Shown piece after piece: positions 12,792-27,700 of a stretch of 64,000 nt of DNA. Below the pieces are notes generated by a model that worked only from the letters and a program-made list of their open reading frames with translations, had not been told where the DNA came from and searched no databases. This stretch comes from Gonocerus acuteangulatus (Eukaryota > Arthropoda > Insecta > Hemiptera > Coreidae), in the NCBI GenBank assembly GCA_946811695.1, contig OX328132.1, positions 92,592,400-92,656,399 on the forward strand, in the 5' to 3' direction. The first letter of the stretch is position 1. Each line of letters begins with the position of its first letter. The position numbers were made by a program, and so were the translations under genes.

Positions 12792-15345
12792 GTACTGTAC
12801 TATAATATTATTTCTCATATAAAAACTGAATACAAGTAAATTCTGTCTCTTTCAGTTTAAAGTCCAGAAATTATGAATAAGATTTAGAAAAACAATAACC
12901 AATATTTTAAGGGGAAAATATTAACAATTTAAAGAAATTAAAAATAACTATATTTTTGCCTTTTATAGGTTAATTCAAAGCATTAATTATTTTATTAATA
13001 CGTTCACTAAAAACAGGAACTGCATCATCTTAGCGCACTTCCGCTCTTATCCCTAATGTCATTTGGAAAGGTTGAAATAGAAACAGTTATAATTATAGTT
13101 AGACCTTTCATGAAATAATTTATGACCACAAATAGGTCACGGTTTGTAAGGGTTCATGCCTCTACCTGACAGAAAAATTACTCCCTGGCGTTGTCAAGGT
13201 TCACTCTAAAAACACACTGCTTACTGTTTCTTATTTTCTTTCACCGTAATACAAATTTTACAGATAAATTAAAAAAAAAAAATCAATCAAAAAGTGATTT
13301 AAACAAAGACAAAAACCTGTTCAAAAGAACAAAACAAACACATTTGGTTTTAATCACTTATTTCTCCGATTGACATTGCCTAATAGAAAATTTCTTCTTT
13401 AAGGAAAATAATAACTATCTTTATAAAATGTGCAGATGCTTGATCCAAGAGGTTTTGAACATGGTCATCCAGCTCTTCCCGCTAAAATACTCACTCTGTT
13501 CTCTCTCCCAGTCTTGGCTGGACTCTTCTCTTCATCCGATACTGCTCTAGATCTCAGTCGGGAGAGCATCCCACTTTGCTCTGTGTCTTAGTTCTCAGTT
13601 ACATGCCATTCATTAATAGTTGTTTGGAGCTTTTCAAGACTGTCCGCCACTAAATTCATTCAACTAAATTGGATATTTTAGAATCAGAAACACAAATATC
13701 CTAGAAAATTACAGATTTTTTCCACTTTTCTGAAAAACAGTTATAGATAAGGCTGGAAAATTGTTTCATTTGATTTCCTACAGAAAATTACCAATAAAGA
13801 GGATTCTTTCTATTACATAACAAAATGGAATCTCCGTTCTTAACCCAACTGTCACACTGGCGCACTGAGTGTGCCACAGCTAGCATTACGTCTAAGGTCC
13901 TAAGTAATTGCTGGGAAACCCTCCAGCCGACACACCTCAGGTATGACAGGGGAAAACCCAGCCACACCTACTGAGATAAGTAGTATGCTGCCCTTTCACA
14001 TATTCCTCAGTTCTAGCTTGTCAACCGATTGAACAGCTTGCTAGTGCAAACAGTGCTCCGCAGTGCGTGAAGAATCTAGCATTTGAGCTCATGAATGAAC
14101 ATTTGCAGTTCAGAGCAAGCATACTGTCACCTCATTCCAATACAAAACAATGTTTTGAAAGGAAATTCCCAAGGAGTCTTGAAGCAACAGCAGAAGAACC
14201 ACCTCCGAAGAAAAAGAAAGAGCGATGTCATGTTTGTGGACAACAAAAAAATAAAAACATCACAAGAACATGTAATAAATTTGCAAGTAAAAAAACAGGT
14301 AAAACGAACCAATTTTCAGTGAATGAAGTAAAGGTGGACAGGACAATGATTTGCCCGAATAGAAGAAGAAGAATGTAAGAATTACATTCTTGGCATTTAA
14401 TTACTATGTATGTATTTCTACTTTTATTTAAATATTTTTTAATGTTAAAAACATTTTTAAAGTGTGTTCCAAACATCAATATTTATTAACATTTAAATCT
14501 TCAGTCTTATTTTAACTAAATAATTTTGTTTTAAATAAAAAACAAAATGATATGCCATAAATATGTTTTAAAAGATATTGAGATATTGGATTTGAAGTCC
14601 GACTCGCAGGAACTGCGCCATCTTAACGCGGTTCCCGAATACCATTAGTAAAGGAATAATACCTAATTTAATTAAAATCTACCCACTTTCTAGCCAGCTA
14701 GAGAGCGAATATAAATACTAAATGAGATGAAGATAGTTAGCCATTGAGGTGACGCGAAGTAAAAGGATGGTTGGTACTCGGCTGGGAGAAAACAAAAAGT
14801 CAGATCTTCAAGGAGAACTCTATATTGGACGTTTGGGGCTGCACTTTGGAAGAGCAGGTAAAGAAGGGCGGGCATGTCATAAATCGAACTACACCGGCCT
14901 TTCCAGCAAATGGAAGTCTGCTATATCTTAGTCCTGGGGTAATCTGCTATCCAAGAGCATATCGCCATAGATGTGAAACCCTTAAAATGAAATAAATAAA
15001 TAATCTGCTATCCTTTTCATTAAAAAATGTTATAATAGAGTTCTCTGTAAAAGGTTTAATGAGTTCTATTTAATACATATTTTCCAATTTCTATTAATAG
15101 TTATAATTTTAACTACTGGACTTTTCACACAAAAATTCATTTAATTACTCAAAAATATATTTCAATTTGAACCACCTCTACTTCGTTATCTATGAGTTCT
15201 AAAACGTGAAATCATTTAGTCGGCACTTTCGGATTACGTCATTTGGTCGACGTCAGGTTTCCTATATGTGGAGAGGAGGAAACAAGTTTAAAAAAAAAAA
15301 AGATTCGCTGACCTATGCCGCGAACAGACAAATATATATATATAC

Positions 15346-15418
<73 letters not shown>

Positions 15419-18400
15419 AATTTGAACCACCATCATTTTCGGACGTTGAAAAATAATGTGTAAAGGGGGAAAACATTGGATTTTTTCTACAAAAAAAACA
15501 GTTTTTTTGTTCTAAATAACTTTTAGAAAAGCATATGTCTGGAACAAAAACATGAAGTATTATGCAGTTGTCAGCATTTAACTACACTTTCGGTCGACTT
15601 TCACACCCTTGAGTATTGTTATCTACTTGTGTTACATCCTGTATATTAAACAGCAAGAAAGAATGATAAAACATGTGTTGTCATCTTAACATTCTGGAAA
15701 ATAAAAACCGTCTATACTTGTTTGAGAAAGAGATCATTCAGATCAATTTTAGTTTATTCAAGCCTTAATGGAAAAATATAAACTCCAAGATCCTCCTCAC
15801 CTTGTAGATTACTCTGAATGATAGGAAGAAATTTTCATTTTTTGTGTCTGTATTTATGAACATTTTCTTTGTTTAATATTGAAAGGATTATCTTTTGAAT
15901 CCCATATAAAGGTCAAATGTTTTTAGCCAATGATAGCCCTATGGATAATATTACTAGCCCTAAATTTCCCATCATTATTACAATTTATGTATTATATTTT
16001 CGAATTTCTGATCATTATTATAATGTATTTATAATTGTTTGTGCTTTTAGAGCTGGCCTCTTCTGTCTATTAGTATCGCTTTAGTCTGATGCAAAATTTG
16101 CTGTTCATTCAAGTTCTTGATTGTATAAGTGTTGTTATTCACACTGGCTAATATTCTTAACAATTTCTAGCAAAAAATTTAAAAAATATGAAATGTTCCT
16201 CTTCTTCAAATTGATTTAAATTTCTGTTGAGTTTACAAACCTATTTCAATGAACATTCAATTCATGTTCAATCTTAAAACAAGTGTTTTCTATGATGGCT
16301 TGGATTTTCAACTTTTTAAGAATTACAATCTAAATTTTTGCTTGCATTTCAAAAGGAATTACTTCTCAGTTCAAGTTCTAAAACTGTAACCTCTGGTAGA
16401 CTAAGACTTACAAAATTCCAACATAAACTCAATAAAACCTTTAAATACTAGAAGAAACATTTTATTTAAGCTGGGAGAGCTGTGTACATGTATGTGAATG
16501 GAGTGTGTTTTATATTAACATAAATTTCATATATTTTCAGATCTATTTTTTTTTCATAACTTTTAAATAGACAACTTAATATGAACAATAGAAATGTGCA
16601 GTGCCCTTGAAAGAAACTTTTAAAAAGAAGATATCAAACTAATAATAAAATAAAAGTTCACTTACAGTCCGCAAAAAATTTCTAACTACAGCATCTTTCT
16701 TAAGAAGCGTAAGTTCTACATCTTTCTCAAGTTTAATGCAATTATGTATGTATTCATAATCAGCTAAGCATGATTTTGACTCTAAATATTCAGCTAAACC
16801 ATATACTTTTAACAAGAAGTCTTCAATAGTCTCACTCTCAACTTCACAGGCTATATGCATTAGCACATGTTCAACACTGGAGTTGACTGTAACAATATTT
16901 TATGTATTAGGTAAAAAATAACTGTGCACACAAATTAAGATACAAATTTCATTAATGAATAACAAATTTCTAACAAGTTCAATATTACTACCATCATATA
17001 TTATTGCAATTTTTAATAGCATTAAAAACAACTTCAAAACAGGCTTTATATATGCTGTTTGTGCTAAAATAAATACACATGCAGGTTCATAAGCTTAAAG
17101 TTTGATCCTTATGTCCAGCAATGAAGGTTTCAATCTGACCCAGCATACATGTTAGCAACATGAGCATAACTATCTCTTTTCAGAAATCCTATTTTACTCC
17201 ATTCAGCCCTAATATCTAACAATGGTACTAACTTCCAATATCTTTCATAAAATTGTTCTACAGACTTGTGACTTCACAAATGTAATTGTCCTTTTTCATT
17301 AAGAAGCTAACTAAGAGTTATACAGGGCGTACCGCATAAAGGTGTCACAACTTTAGGGGTTTATTCGCCATGTCATTTGTAGTTAAGTGACTCAGAATTT
17401 AGCATTATATCTCAACATGAACCAGAGCTACTCAAACTTTTTTCTATTTTCAAAACTATTGGTTTTTTTTCATGAAAAACTGTGTTTTCGGGATTTTCGA
17501 ATAATGTCTTGTAAATAAAGACCACATTTTTAGAATCTACTTTAAATTTTCATCCATTATTGAAATATTGCCATGTAAATTAAGAGCTACAATGAAAGCC
17601 AAATAGATGTGAACTATTGATATAAGTATTTTCCTAAATAATTCAATCCTTTCTTAATCAGCTATTTGTAGACTTAGAGGTTTGCCTCCGCCTCAAAACT
17701 TGTCGTGTTAAATAAGCTTTAAAATTGTACCTCGTATTTTTAGAAAAGAAGTTATTTGAATCTTATTTTTTCTGGTTTCTAAGTCAAAACCAATAAATGT
17801 GCTTCTGCGTGAAGGAGCCATTCAGAACACAGTCGTTAATTTCACATGATAATGGTGATGGCCCATCCTTCCCACACTAGTTATACACACTTTTTGCTCT
17901 GATTAAGGATAAGGTGAGCCTTCAGAATCAAGGAAGAATAAAGAAGTACAACTGGAACATTTGGAAAATAGACAAAAGTTTGAGTAGCTCTGCTTCATGT
18001 TGAGATAGAACACTCATTTCTATGTCACGTAACTACAAATGACATGCAGAATAAACCCCTAAAGTTGTGGCATCTCAATGCGGGACACCCTGTATAATAA
18101 TATAAATTATGATAATAATCTATAAACCAACTTCATTAAATTCAGGAGAATTTTGGGACATTAAATTGGAATGATACAGCCTATAATCTCTGAGATTCAT
18201 AAGAGGTCTACTGATAATAATTAAGAAAAGCAATTTATCCTTTTCCTTACTGTAGACTGCAGTACAAGTCGAGGCATGCCGTGCTCCTGGAACGAAGGAC
18301 TAGACTAGGAGTCGAGAGCCGCGAGGCTAACATCATGAAGGTCTAGTACAGCATTCCGACCCTCCTTTCTCATTTACTGGCTCCCTACGCCTGACTTTTC

Positions 18401-21400
18401 CAGGAGTTCGACCTTGGGGCTATTAAGCAAGGACTGAGGGAAGCTTCAGCTATTTCTATCACCACCAGTTGTCGGGGGAATTAACACTTTGTGACAAGGG
18501 AGATAGAGATTGGGGATACCTAGGTCGGGCTCGAACAAATTAACTTTGCCGGTGTTAGATCCAAAGCCCTCAATCGAAAAGGGGGATGGTTTTGTTGTTG
18601 TTTTAATAAAAAAGAGAATAGTTATTTATTTAGCTTCATTAATTAGTTCCTATATCCTTAAAAAAAAATACTGTTTTATTAAAATATTTAGTCTATAAAA
18701 AAAATGTATTGTAGCATATAATTACAGGGTGTCTGGTATCAGATTCATATTTTCAAACTTAAATAAAAAACGTAATAATTGACACAACGTTTTATTAAGA
18801 GCCCTGAACAATAGAATGGAAATGCGGATTTTATTTTTTAAAAAGTATGCCATCCAGATGCCTTCCCTCGAGTTGAACATACTGTTCATAACGGAGCCTT
18901 GTGTTCTGCGCCACACGCTGCAGTAAACTTGGTTTAATTGAGTTGATTTCTCCACGAATATTTTCCTTTAAAGCCACAAGATATTGGGGATTGTCATTAT
19001 AAACCCTCCCATAAAAAAAAATTCATGGGAGTTAGATCGAGCGACCTCGGTGGCCATGGGATGTCCCTAAAGTGACTGATCAGTTTTGGGGGGGAATTTT
19101 CCCGAAGCAAATTCATCGAAGCTCTGGCTGTGTGTTCAATCGCTCCATCCTGTTGAAACCATGTGTGTGAAGAGTACGATGGATGAGCTCGCAGGTTTGG
19201 CAAAAAAATTCCGTAATCATGAGTCGATAATTTTCACCGTTAACATTCATTGCCTGGCCTCGAGCATTTAAAAAAAAAATGGCCCAATTATCTCATGCGT
19301 GAATAAGGAATACGGAACTTTGAACAAAATTGTCGACGAGCAATTCTCAACGTATTCATTAAGAAGAAGAGTAAGAATCATTCCTCTTAAAAAATGTCTG
19401 CACAGCGAATGCGCTATGCTCACTCGACCACTGCGACATCGTGTCTGACAAATTCGCATAATCAATAATTCCAACGGCGCCACCCTCCCTCCGCACCATT
19501 AATTACTTTTTGAAATAATCGTATTTAAAAATATAAATTTGCCACCAGACACCCTGTACTTAATTCAACCTATATATTTAGAGCTAAAAGAAAAAGTAAA
19601 TAAATAATAAAATAAAGTTTTCCTACAACTTATTGGAAATTATATGAAAGTGTTCACGCACATAGAGAGGAGGTTGTGGATAGCTTTGTAACCGGGGCCG
19701 GCCAGGTAGAGATATCGCCATACTGCAGGGTTGGCCAGCCCACACGACCCGCCTTAAAAATTAATCAAACTTGGATACTTACTACATTTCCTAATATTTT
19801 TTTAATCTTTCAAAGGAAAGAAAAAACAAGATCTCTCTCTCTAATTCTGAAGTTATTTTAAGATTCATACGAAATGGTCAATCTCAAATTTGGGCAAGTT
19901 TCTAAAATTGAGTAACAAAACAGAGATCAACATGTTTTCCAATAAGGTTCCTATTTTCTAGTGACTCTATTGCAGTGGAAATAGAAGTCAATGGAAGGGG
20001 ATAGATATTGTCATCTATCTACCTCCTAGAAGACCAGGACATCCCTATCATCTAGAAAAACTGATGGACTATTTAAGGATAGAGAGGAAGGCTGCGATAA
20101 TTGGAACCGATGCCAATGCCCATCATCAAATATGGGGGAGTAGTAACACCAACATAAGAGGAGTTTCCCTTTTAGAGTTTTTGATTATCAGTAAAATTAG
20201 GGTTAAGAATGTGAGATATACGCCTATGTTTGAGACCAGATATAGACGGGAATTTTAATTTAACAAATTGGCGAATTTTCAAAACGACAACAAAACAAAT
20301 TTTCAGGTTCAGACAATTAATATATTAGGTTTGACATAGAAGGTAGGCCAATGGAGAGCTTTACATATAGGAACCCACTTTACATATAGGAGACACGAAC
20401 TGGGAAAATTACTTGCTGGATCTGTAGCAAGGTTTGAAGAACTGCCCAAACTCGGCAACAAACCTACTAGAGATTAACCTTATTAACGTTAGGATCACTA
20501 AGACCATTGTGCAAGTTTACAAAGATAACTGCAAGACCACAATGAAAAGTACGGATAAAGGTGTTCCTTAGTGGAACAATACCCTGGAAGAAGCTAGAAA
20601 AAGAACCAGGAGAACTTTTCCCAACGTGCTGTGAGATGAGAACATTCCTGCCGCTGGAGGAATCGAACCCACCATCTCCCCCCACTAGACCACGGGAAAC
20701 CCCCTTTGGAGGGAAACTAAACCTGAATGGAGACAAGCTCACAGAATTGTAGCACCACAAGCTTGTCAGATGGGCCATTATGTTCCTTGATCCCTTTAAC
20801 ACGTTAAGTGCGGCTGTTGTTTGGCCATACTTTTGCTAAGTGCTGTACATGCTGCCGGGGGGCAGCATCCTATCCTGTATATTCTTATTTAACGATGGAT
20901 AGAAATCAAAGGGAAAGAGATAATGCACTGATTTTTAGCAGAATCATTGCATCTAACATCAGTAAATAGACATTCAAAACAGGAAAAGGATCTGGAAATA
21001 TGATTAAATAAAAAATAATAAATAATTAAAAAAACGTATTTTACAAATATACTTAATATTCTATTGTTCTAAAAAAAAAAACAAAATAAATTATTACCAC
21101 TTTAAACAACATTATTACAATATACATTATACAACAATACAATACAAAAAGTTTCAATATTAAAAAAATATTTTAATTTAGTTCAAATAAATCAATTTTG
21201 AAATGAATTCTCAATATTCATCCTAATAAAGGCACTAATTATTATGATGTCTATTGAATCAGACTAAGCAAAGGCCTGGATTATTGGGGTAAGAGTCATA
21301 ATAACTTTTTCGTAAATTTTGTTAACACCCAATACAGACTGTTCTTTTTCCTTCCAGGCGCATCCGGTTATATAAATGTATGTTGCCTTAAACTTCCTTC

Positions 21401-21523
21401 TTTTAGCACTTTGCTCCGAAGGAAAGTAGCTATTGAGGTTGCACTCATGACGGAATTTTTCAAAAATTTCTTCAAATCTTTATCGATCCTAACTAGTAGA
21501 CACCAAAAATGACCCCTGTCAAA

Positions 21524-21575
<52 letters not shown>

Positions 21576-24500
21576 CTGTTAACACGATAGCGGCCAGAGT
21601 TTTTGTTTTATCGTCACGAAACTTGGTATATAGCGTTCAATTAGCAAACGATTGAACGAGTTTGTTAACCAACAAAATCGGTAAAACGGAAGGGGGGGTT
21701 TACCCTGGAGCCAAAACACTAATTTGACCGTGCACCCCGTAGTTTTTGATATATTTCAACGAAACTTGGTATTCGTAGTATTAATCTACAGAGAAAAATG
21801 GGTTGTAAAAATAAACTAAATCGGTTCATTAGGAGGGGGGGGTTTACTCCGGACCCACATTACCAATTCGCCACTACCAGCCGTAATTTTTGTTATATTT
21901 CGACGAAACTCAGTATTCGTAGTGGTAATCTATAGAGGAAAATGGGCTGTAAAAATAAACTAAATCGGTTGATTAGGAGGGGGGGGTTTACTCTGGACCC
22001 AAATTACTAATGAGAAGAAATCTAAAAATTAACTAAATCGCTCAATTGGAAAGGGGTGTTTACTCTGTAATATATTTCAATAGAATAGCCCGCCAGACGT
22101 AGGTTCGCAAGGGCGCCGCAAAGAGTGCTTTCTACCACTAGTGGGACTGTATCCTGTTCCTGCGTCAGATCAAAAGATGAAAATATGAAGTTTTCATGTA
22201 TGTATAAACATAACTCTGGAAGCAAATTAATTACAAATTTAATAATTGAACAGTTACTCTTTACATAATTAAAACAGAACTATTCATGTTTTTATTTTAT
22301 TTATATAGGATATTTTAAGCAAATTATTCTGGAAAGCAGTCTGCACTACCCAAATTCTGAGAAAAGTGCTTAGTTATGCAGCTCCTGCATGACGGCCTTT
22401 TTGAGATTTTATTTTATATTTTTAACAAAAGATCAAAGCCTACCAATAACTACTTCTATTCCTTTACTATAGCACTAGGGATATGAACGGAACTGCGCAA
22501 CTATGACGCAGTTCCTGTGAGTCGGTCTTTTTAATATATCGTAATTATCCATTATCTTTTGATTATGATTATTACTATTATCATTAATTAAATTTTGCGT
22601 GGATTACGGGCAACCACCGCACTGAATGAAAGCAGTGCGGCATATGCCCCCGGGGGGACTAAATATTTACCCAAAGAAAACAGTTCTGGTTCGCTTCACC
22701 AGAAGGAAGTTGGAAGGCTTGCGGAGCATCAGCGTTAAACTGGTGGAGATACCCTGCAGCAAAAGGGTTAAATAGAGTAAACTTCCTCTAATTCAGCATC
22801 CTATGGTCCGACATGCTTGATAATCCGACACGGCAGGGGCTTCAGGGTCAAACATAAAAAGTGCGTCTCTTTGGTTCAATCATCAATTCCGTGAAATACC
22901 CACCCCAACAACCTTGTGGTGCCCGATGGGGTCGAAGAGAAATTATCAGAAACTGTCTCAGTGATCAGTGGGTACTTGTTGCCCATTCACTTGTTCACTC
23001 AACTGACACCATCTTCCTCAACAGGACAATTAAAATAATCATTTATGTATACATATTTCTTTTTTGTATTCTAACAGTTTGCAATTTTATTTTAGTCATT
23101 TTACGTTAATATGTACTAGTCTTATAGTCTACATTTCGTTTAATTTTCATCTTTATCCATTTTTTTCTACATACATCCGATAATCCAGAATTTTTGATAA
23201 TCCGGTATGCTTCAAGTCCCGAACTTGCCGCATTAAAGGAAGTTTATTGTACTTGGGTGTTTTCTTGGACCAGCAATTGGACTGGAAAGAACACCTTGCA
23301 TTGGTAATCAGATGAGCTACAAATTTATGGTGGACCTGTAGAAACCTTTGTGGAAGTAATTGGGTATGATCCTAGAATTACTCACTGGATATACACGGCT
23401 ATGATTAGACCAGTGAGTACATATGGGTGTGTTGTCTGGTGGCATAAAGTAGCCATCAAAACTAATTGCACCAAGTTTAAGAAGGACAGAGACTAGGATG
23501 TCTACTAATTTCGGGAGAAATGAGATCCACCTCATTATGAACCATGGAAGCATTACTAAGCTAGCTCCAATAGAATTACTCATAAAAATGGAGGCAATGA
23601 AATCAGCCTATAGGATGGTAGTGCAGGGTATCATCAAAGAACCAGCACACAGTGGGGCCAAACGACTTTTTGTGTTTCAAAAAAAGCTAGAGCCTCCAAC
23701 GTGTTACGACATGATAATTTGTATCTTTAAGAGTTTTAAAATGATTTAATTTGAAAGCAAACTTAGCAATTCTAATAAATATATCAAAATACAAACCATC
23801 ACAGGTAAAGGATATAGGCTGATATATATTAATTGAAGAACAATGGATAATAAGTTTAATACTAGTGTCAAATGAGTAATTATTCTCTATCATAGGGCTA
23901 ATTACAATCCCTGTATTTGTTGTTTCATCTTCATAGACAAATGATTCTGTGAACAAAAAAAAAAAATCAGTGCCAGGCTCAAGACTAAATGCTTAAATAT
24001 AATATTTATAAATTAAATTACCTCTAATACTTTTAACATTGCTATGGAATGCAATCAGATCTGGATCTAACAGAGTTGTTCTTCGAACAGGTCTAACATT
24101 TTCATATAATCTCTGGCAGACAATAACCGGGCCATTATTCTGTGTCTATAAGAAAAATATTCTATTACAGTAGATAAGATAAGTTAAATCAATTCTAACA
24201 ATTTGTAACCAATAAAAAATATAATTTAATCTGCAATTAAAATAAGTGTAGGATAAGATTTCATATGTTGAAGGAAAGAGAGATTAATTGAGAAAATGTA
24301 CAGGTAACAGTGAGAGGATTAAGGAAAGTTAGTCAATATCTAATTTTCTTTTGTCTGCTTTTAGCATGTTTCCTCCCACCTCAATAGTGCTGACTAGAAA
24401 ATTTCATGTTTTAGAAATAAATTTATATATATACAGGGTGCCTCGATTTTAAATATATGAAATATAACATGAATCGACAAGGTGACTCTCTCACAAGAAG

Positions 24501-24711
24501 AGAAAAAAAAAAAAAAAAGGTCTAAATCATACCTGTATGTAGACAATCCGCCCCCCTGTAAGATGAGGAAGATCTAGTAAAATGGAGATTGTCACTTGCT
24601 TCTGCGGAATCAAGTGAGCGAGCGAGCCGAGTGTTTCATTGATTGCGTGTCACGATTTAATCTCACAAAAAATGCTGGCTACATCGTGTTAACAGACACA
24701 CACACACACAC

Positions 24712-24778
<67 letters not shown>

Positions 24779-27700
24779 TATTTATATATATACAGGGTGT
24801 CCCGATTTTAAATGGCAAAACTTCAGGAGCATGTAGGGGGCCAAAAAACTAAGACAAAAAGTCCTTTAGAGTGTTGCTCATTTTTGCTTCGTTTTGAAGA
24901 AAATCGCAAAACAAGAAACGAAACAAGTTTTCATTTTTGTACTTACTTATTTAAATTTTCAATGGAAAAAAATTGTCATTGCGAATTATTTCAAGAAGCC
25001 AATTACTAAAATTCAATCTCTTGATGCTGATATAGTTTTCGTGAACGGTTCCTGCAACGGTAATGCTTTAGAAGCAGTGTGAATGTTTACTTAATTGACA
25101 AGTATTTTTACTAACTTTTAATAGACAACGAGAAACGAGTCATTTTATTTATTTACATTTTTTTAATGTTATGAATCTCTGATTTTGTGTGGAATAATGA
25201 AATAGTAAGTCCCCATTTTTTCAACCCCTCGACTTAACGCAGAATCTTTCCACGATATAAACTGTCATTCTTCTAGGAGGAAATCCTTTTGGCGCAGAAA
25301 TTGGGAAGCTGGTTCCAAGTCGATGGTTGTCAGGCCCACTATGGTAGGACCGTCCCGAAAATGGTTGGGCACTAACTATCTAGGGCGTTGCATAGGATGT
25401 GGTGGGCCTGTATCTTAGCCGGCTTGATCTTCGGACCTTATGCCCTTATTGGCCCCCTCATTGGCTCAAGGGAGCACCTCATCCGTAGCATCAGATGGGC
25501 CTAGGAACACATTACAGCAGGGCAATGCGCAAATGCCATCCAGTCTGTCAATGTGCGATGTGATACCTGTGTCGCAGTGGTACCTTGGAACCCCGACCCA
25601 CGTCCTGTCCCAAGCCAGTATCAAGGAGGAGGGATAGAGGAGTAACACATCTTAAAGAAAACCTGGGTCCAGCTGGCTCCGGCTGGTAGCACCCTATAAG
25701 GGCCCCATCTAAGGGTTACTAGGTCAAGCAGACGCCACAGAACAGATTTTAAAATAGGTCTTTGGAATGTCCTTAGCCTATATAGACCCGGAGCACTCAC
25801 TGTACTCCTAGGACAAGTGGAATTATATTCTACAGACATAGCGATCATCCAGAATATGCGATCTGGAAGCATAGAAAAAAAGAACCATGTAATTTATTAT
25901 AGCGGCCATGTATTTGGCACAGGATTTATTGTAGGAAGAAGATTCAGGCGACTCATTTTGGACTTTAAGCCTATAAATAACCGAATGTGCATCATTCGAA
26001 TCAAGGGTAAATTTAAAAACTATTCAATAGCAAGTGTGCATGCACCCATAGAAGATGCAACCGAGGCTGAAAAGGATGAGTTTTATGAGTCGCTTAACCG
26101 AGCAATGAATCAATGCCCTAAGTATGACATCAAATTCATAGCTGGGGACCTAAATGCCAAGCTGGGTCGAGAAGTTTTCTACTCCCCAATAATTGGGCAG
26201 CACAGCCTGCATATGAACTCTAATGATAATGGACAAAGGCTCATTGCGATCGCTGCTTCACAAAATATGACAATAGGAAGCACATTCTTCCAACATAAAG
26301 ATATATATATATATATAAAGGAACTTGGAGATCCCCTGACAAGTAGACAGTGAATCAAATTGATCACCTCCTTATATCTTCAAGAAATTGATTAAACCTA
26401 ATTAATGTGCGTACATACCGTGGAGCTAATATGGACTCTGACCATAACCTAGTAGTGGCGTACCTTAGGGATCGCATTGCCTTGGTGAAGCACCGCAAAT
26501 CAGAAAAAGTCAAAAGGTTTAATGTTGCAAAGCTAAAGGATGAGGATATATCAGAACAGTAACAGTCCTCACCTTGGTTGGTATTAGTAACAGTCTAGCC
26601 TAGAGTCCCAACTGAGACAAATCCCAGCCTCGGACCTTGGTAGGGATGGATATTGGGATGCAATCTGCAGAGTAATGACAATTAGTGCAGAGGCATCACT
26701 AGGATTTTACAAACGAGAACCTAGAAATTCCTGGTTTGATGAGGTATGCCATAGAGCTACTGCACAAAAAAAATGAAGCATATAAGCGTATGATTAACCG
26801 TGACACTAGGAGAACTGTAGAAGAGTACTGAGAGCTAAGAAGAGCTGAAAAGCACACTCATCGCCAGAAAAAGAGACAAGCCAAGAATAGTGAACTTGTA
26901 GAAATTCAGGAACTGAGAGATCGTAAGGACTCCCACGGCTTCTACCAGAAGGTTAACCAGGGAATAAAATCTTTCAAACCTAGGTCGAATGCTTGCAATA
27001 GCAAGGCTGGGACCCTTCTAACTGAAGAAAAAAAAATTCTTGAAAGATGGAAAGATTACTTTGAGGAGCAACTGGGAGTGGCAGGAGTGACATCCATTCC
27101 GAATGAACGTCAAGAAGATGCTCTACCCAATGAGCCCCCCCGATGAGGAAGAAATAATCGTAGCCCTGGACAATCTTAAGAACAATAAGGCGCTTGAAAA
27201 GCGCTTCTTTCAGAAGAGCTTTTCAAGCAAGGAGGACCTGGCTTAGTGAAATACATGCTGGACATATGGATGGAAGAATCAATGCCCCGAGCCTGAAAAA
27301 AACCCGCTAATTTACCCCATTCACAAAAAAGGAGATCAGCAAACATGTGAAAACTATCGAGGAATCTCTCTCTTGCCAATTGCCTATAAAATTTTGTCCC
27401 GAATCATCTATAGACGGCTCATTCCGATAGCGGAGAGAAAGTTTTTGGGCCATATTAATTGGATTTCGAAAGGGAAAATCTACTACTGATCACGTTTTTA
27501 CTCTCCGCCAGATACATGAAAGGAGCAGAGAACACCGGGATGTGTGCTCGGTACTAGATGAAAAATTTTATTTGGGACTCCCTATATATACAGGGTATAT
27601 CACAAGTTAAAGACAATACTCCAGGGAATAAAACTACACAAACTATGTAGTTCCACACCATCAACCACACATTCCTATCTCACTCAGTTTCTTCCATATG

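Larger units (their letters stand above)
20800..22655. mobile_element. Composite insertion with GC-rich inverted ends
   Basis: Interrupts the R1-like LINE. The left end has TTAAGTGCGGCTGTTGTTTG and GCTGCCGGGGGGCAGCA. The reverse complement of the right end has CCCCCGGGGGCATATGCCGC and CAGTGCGGTGGTTGCCC. TTAA next to CCCTTT is suggestive of piggyBac-type termini but not decisive. Inside are an AT-rich block, family C sequence with a (TA)n array, a tandem repeat and a family H hairpin copy. Confidence 0.45.

Noticed and set aside
22022..22225. Candidate PIK3C2 exon on the minus strand (67-codon frame)
   Set aside because: It overlaps the tandem repeat, has no matching splice phases, and exons 8 and 9 already join in frame without it.
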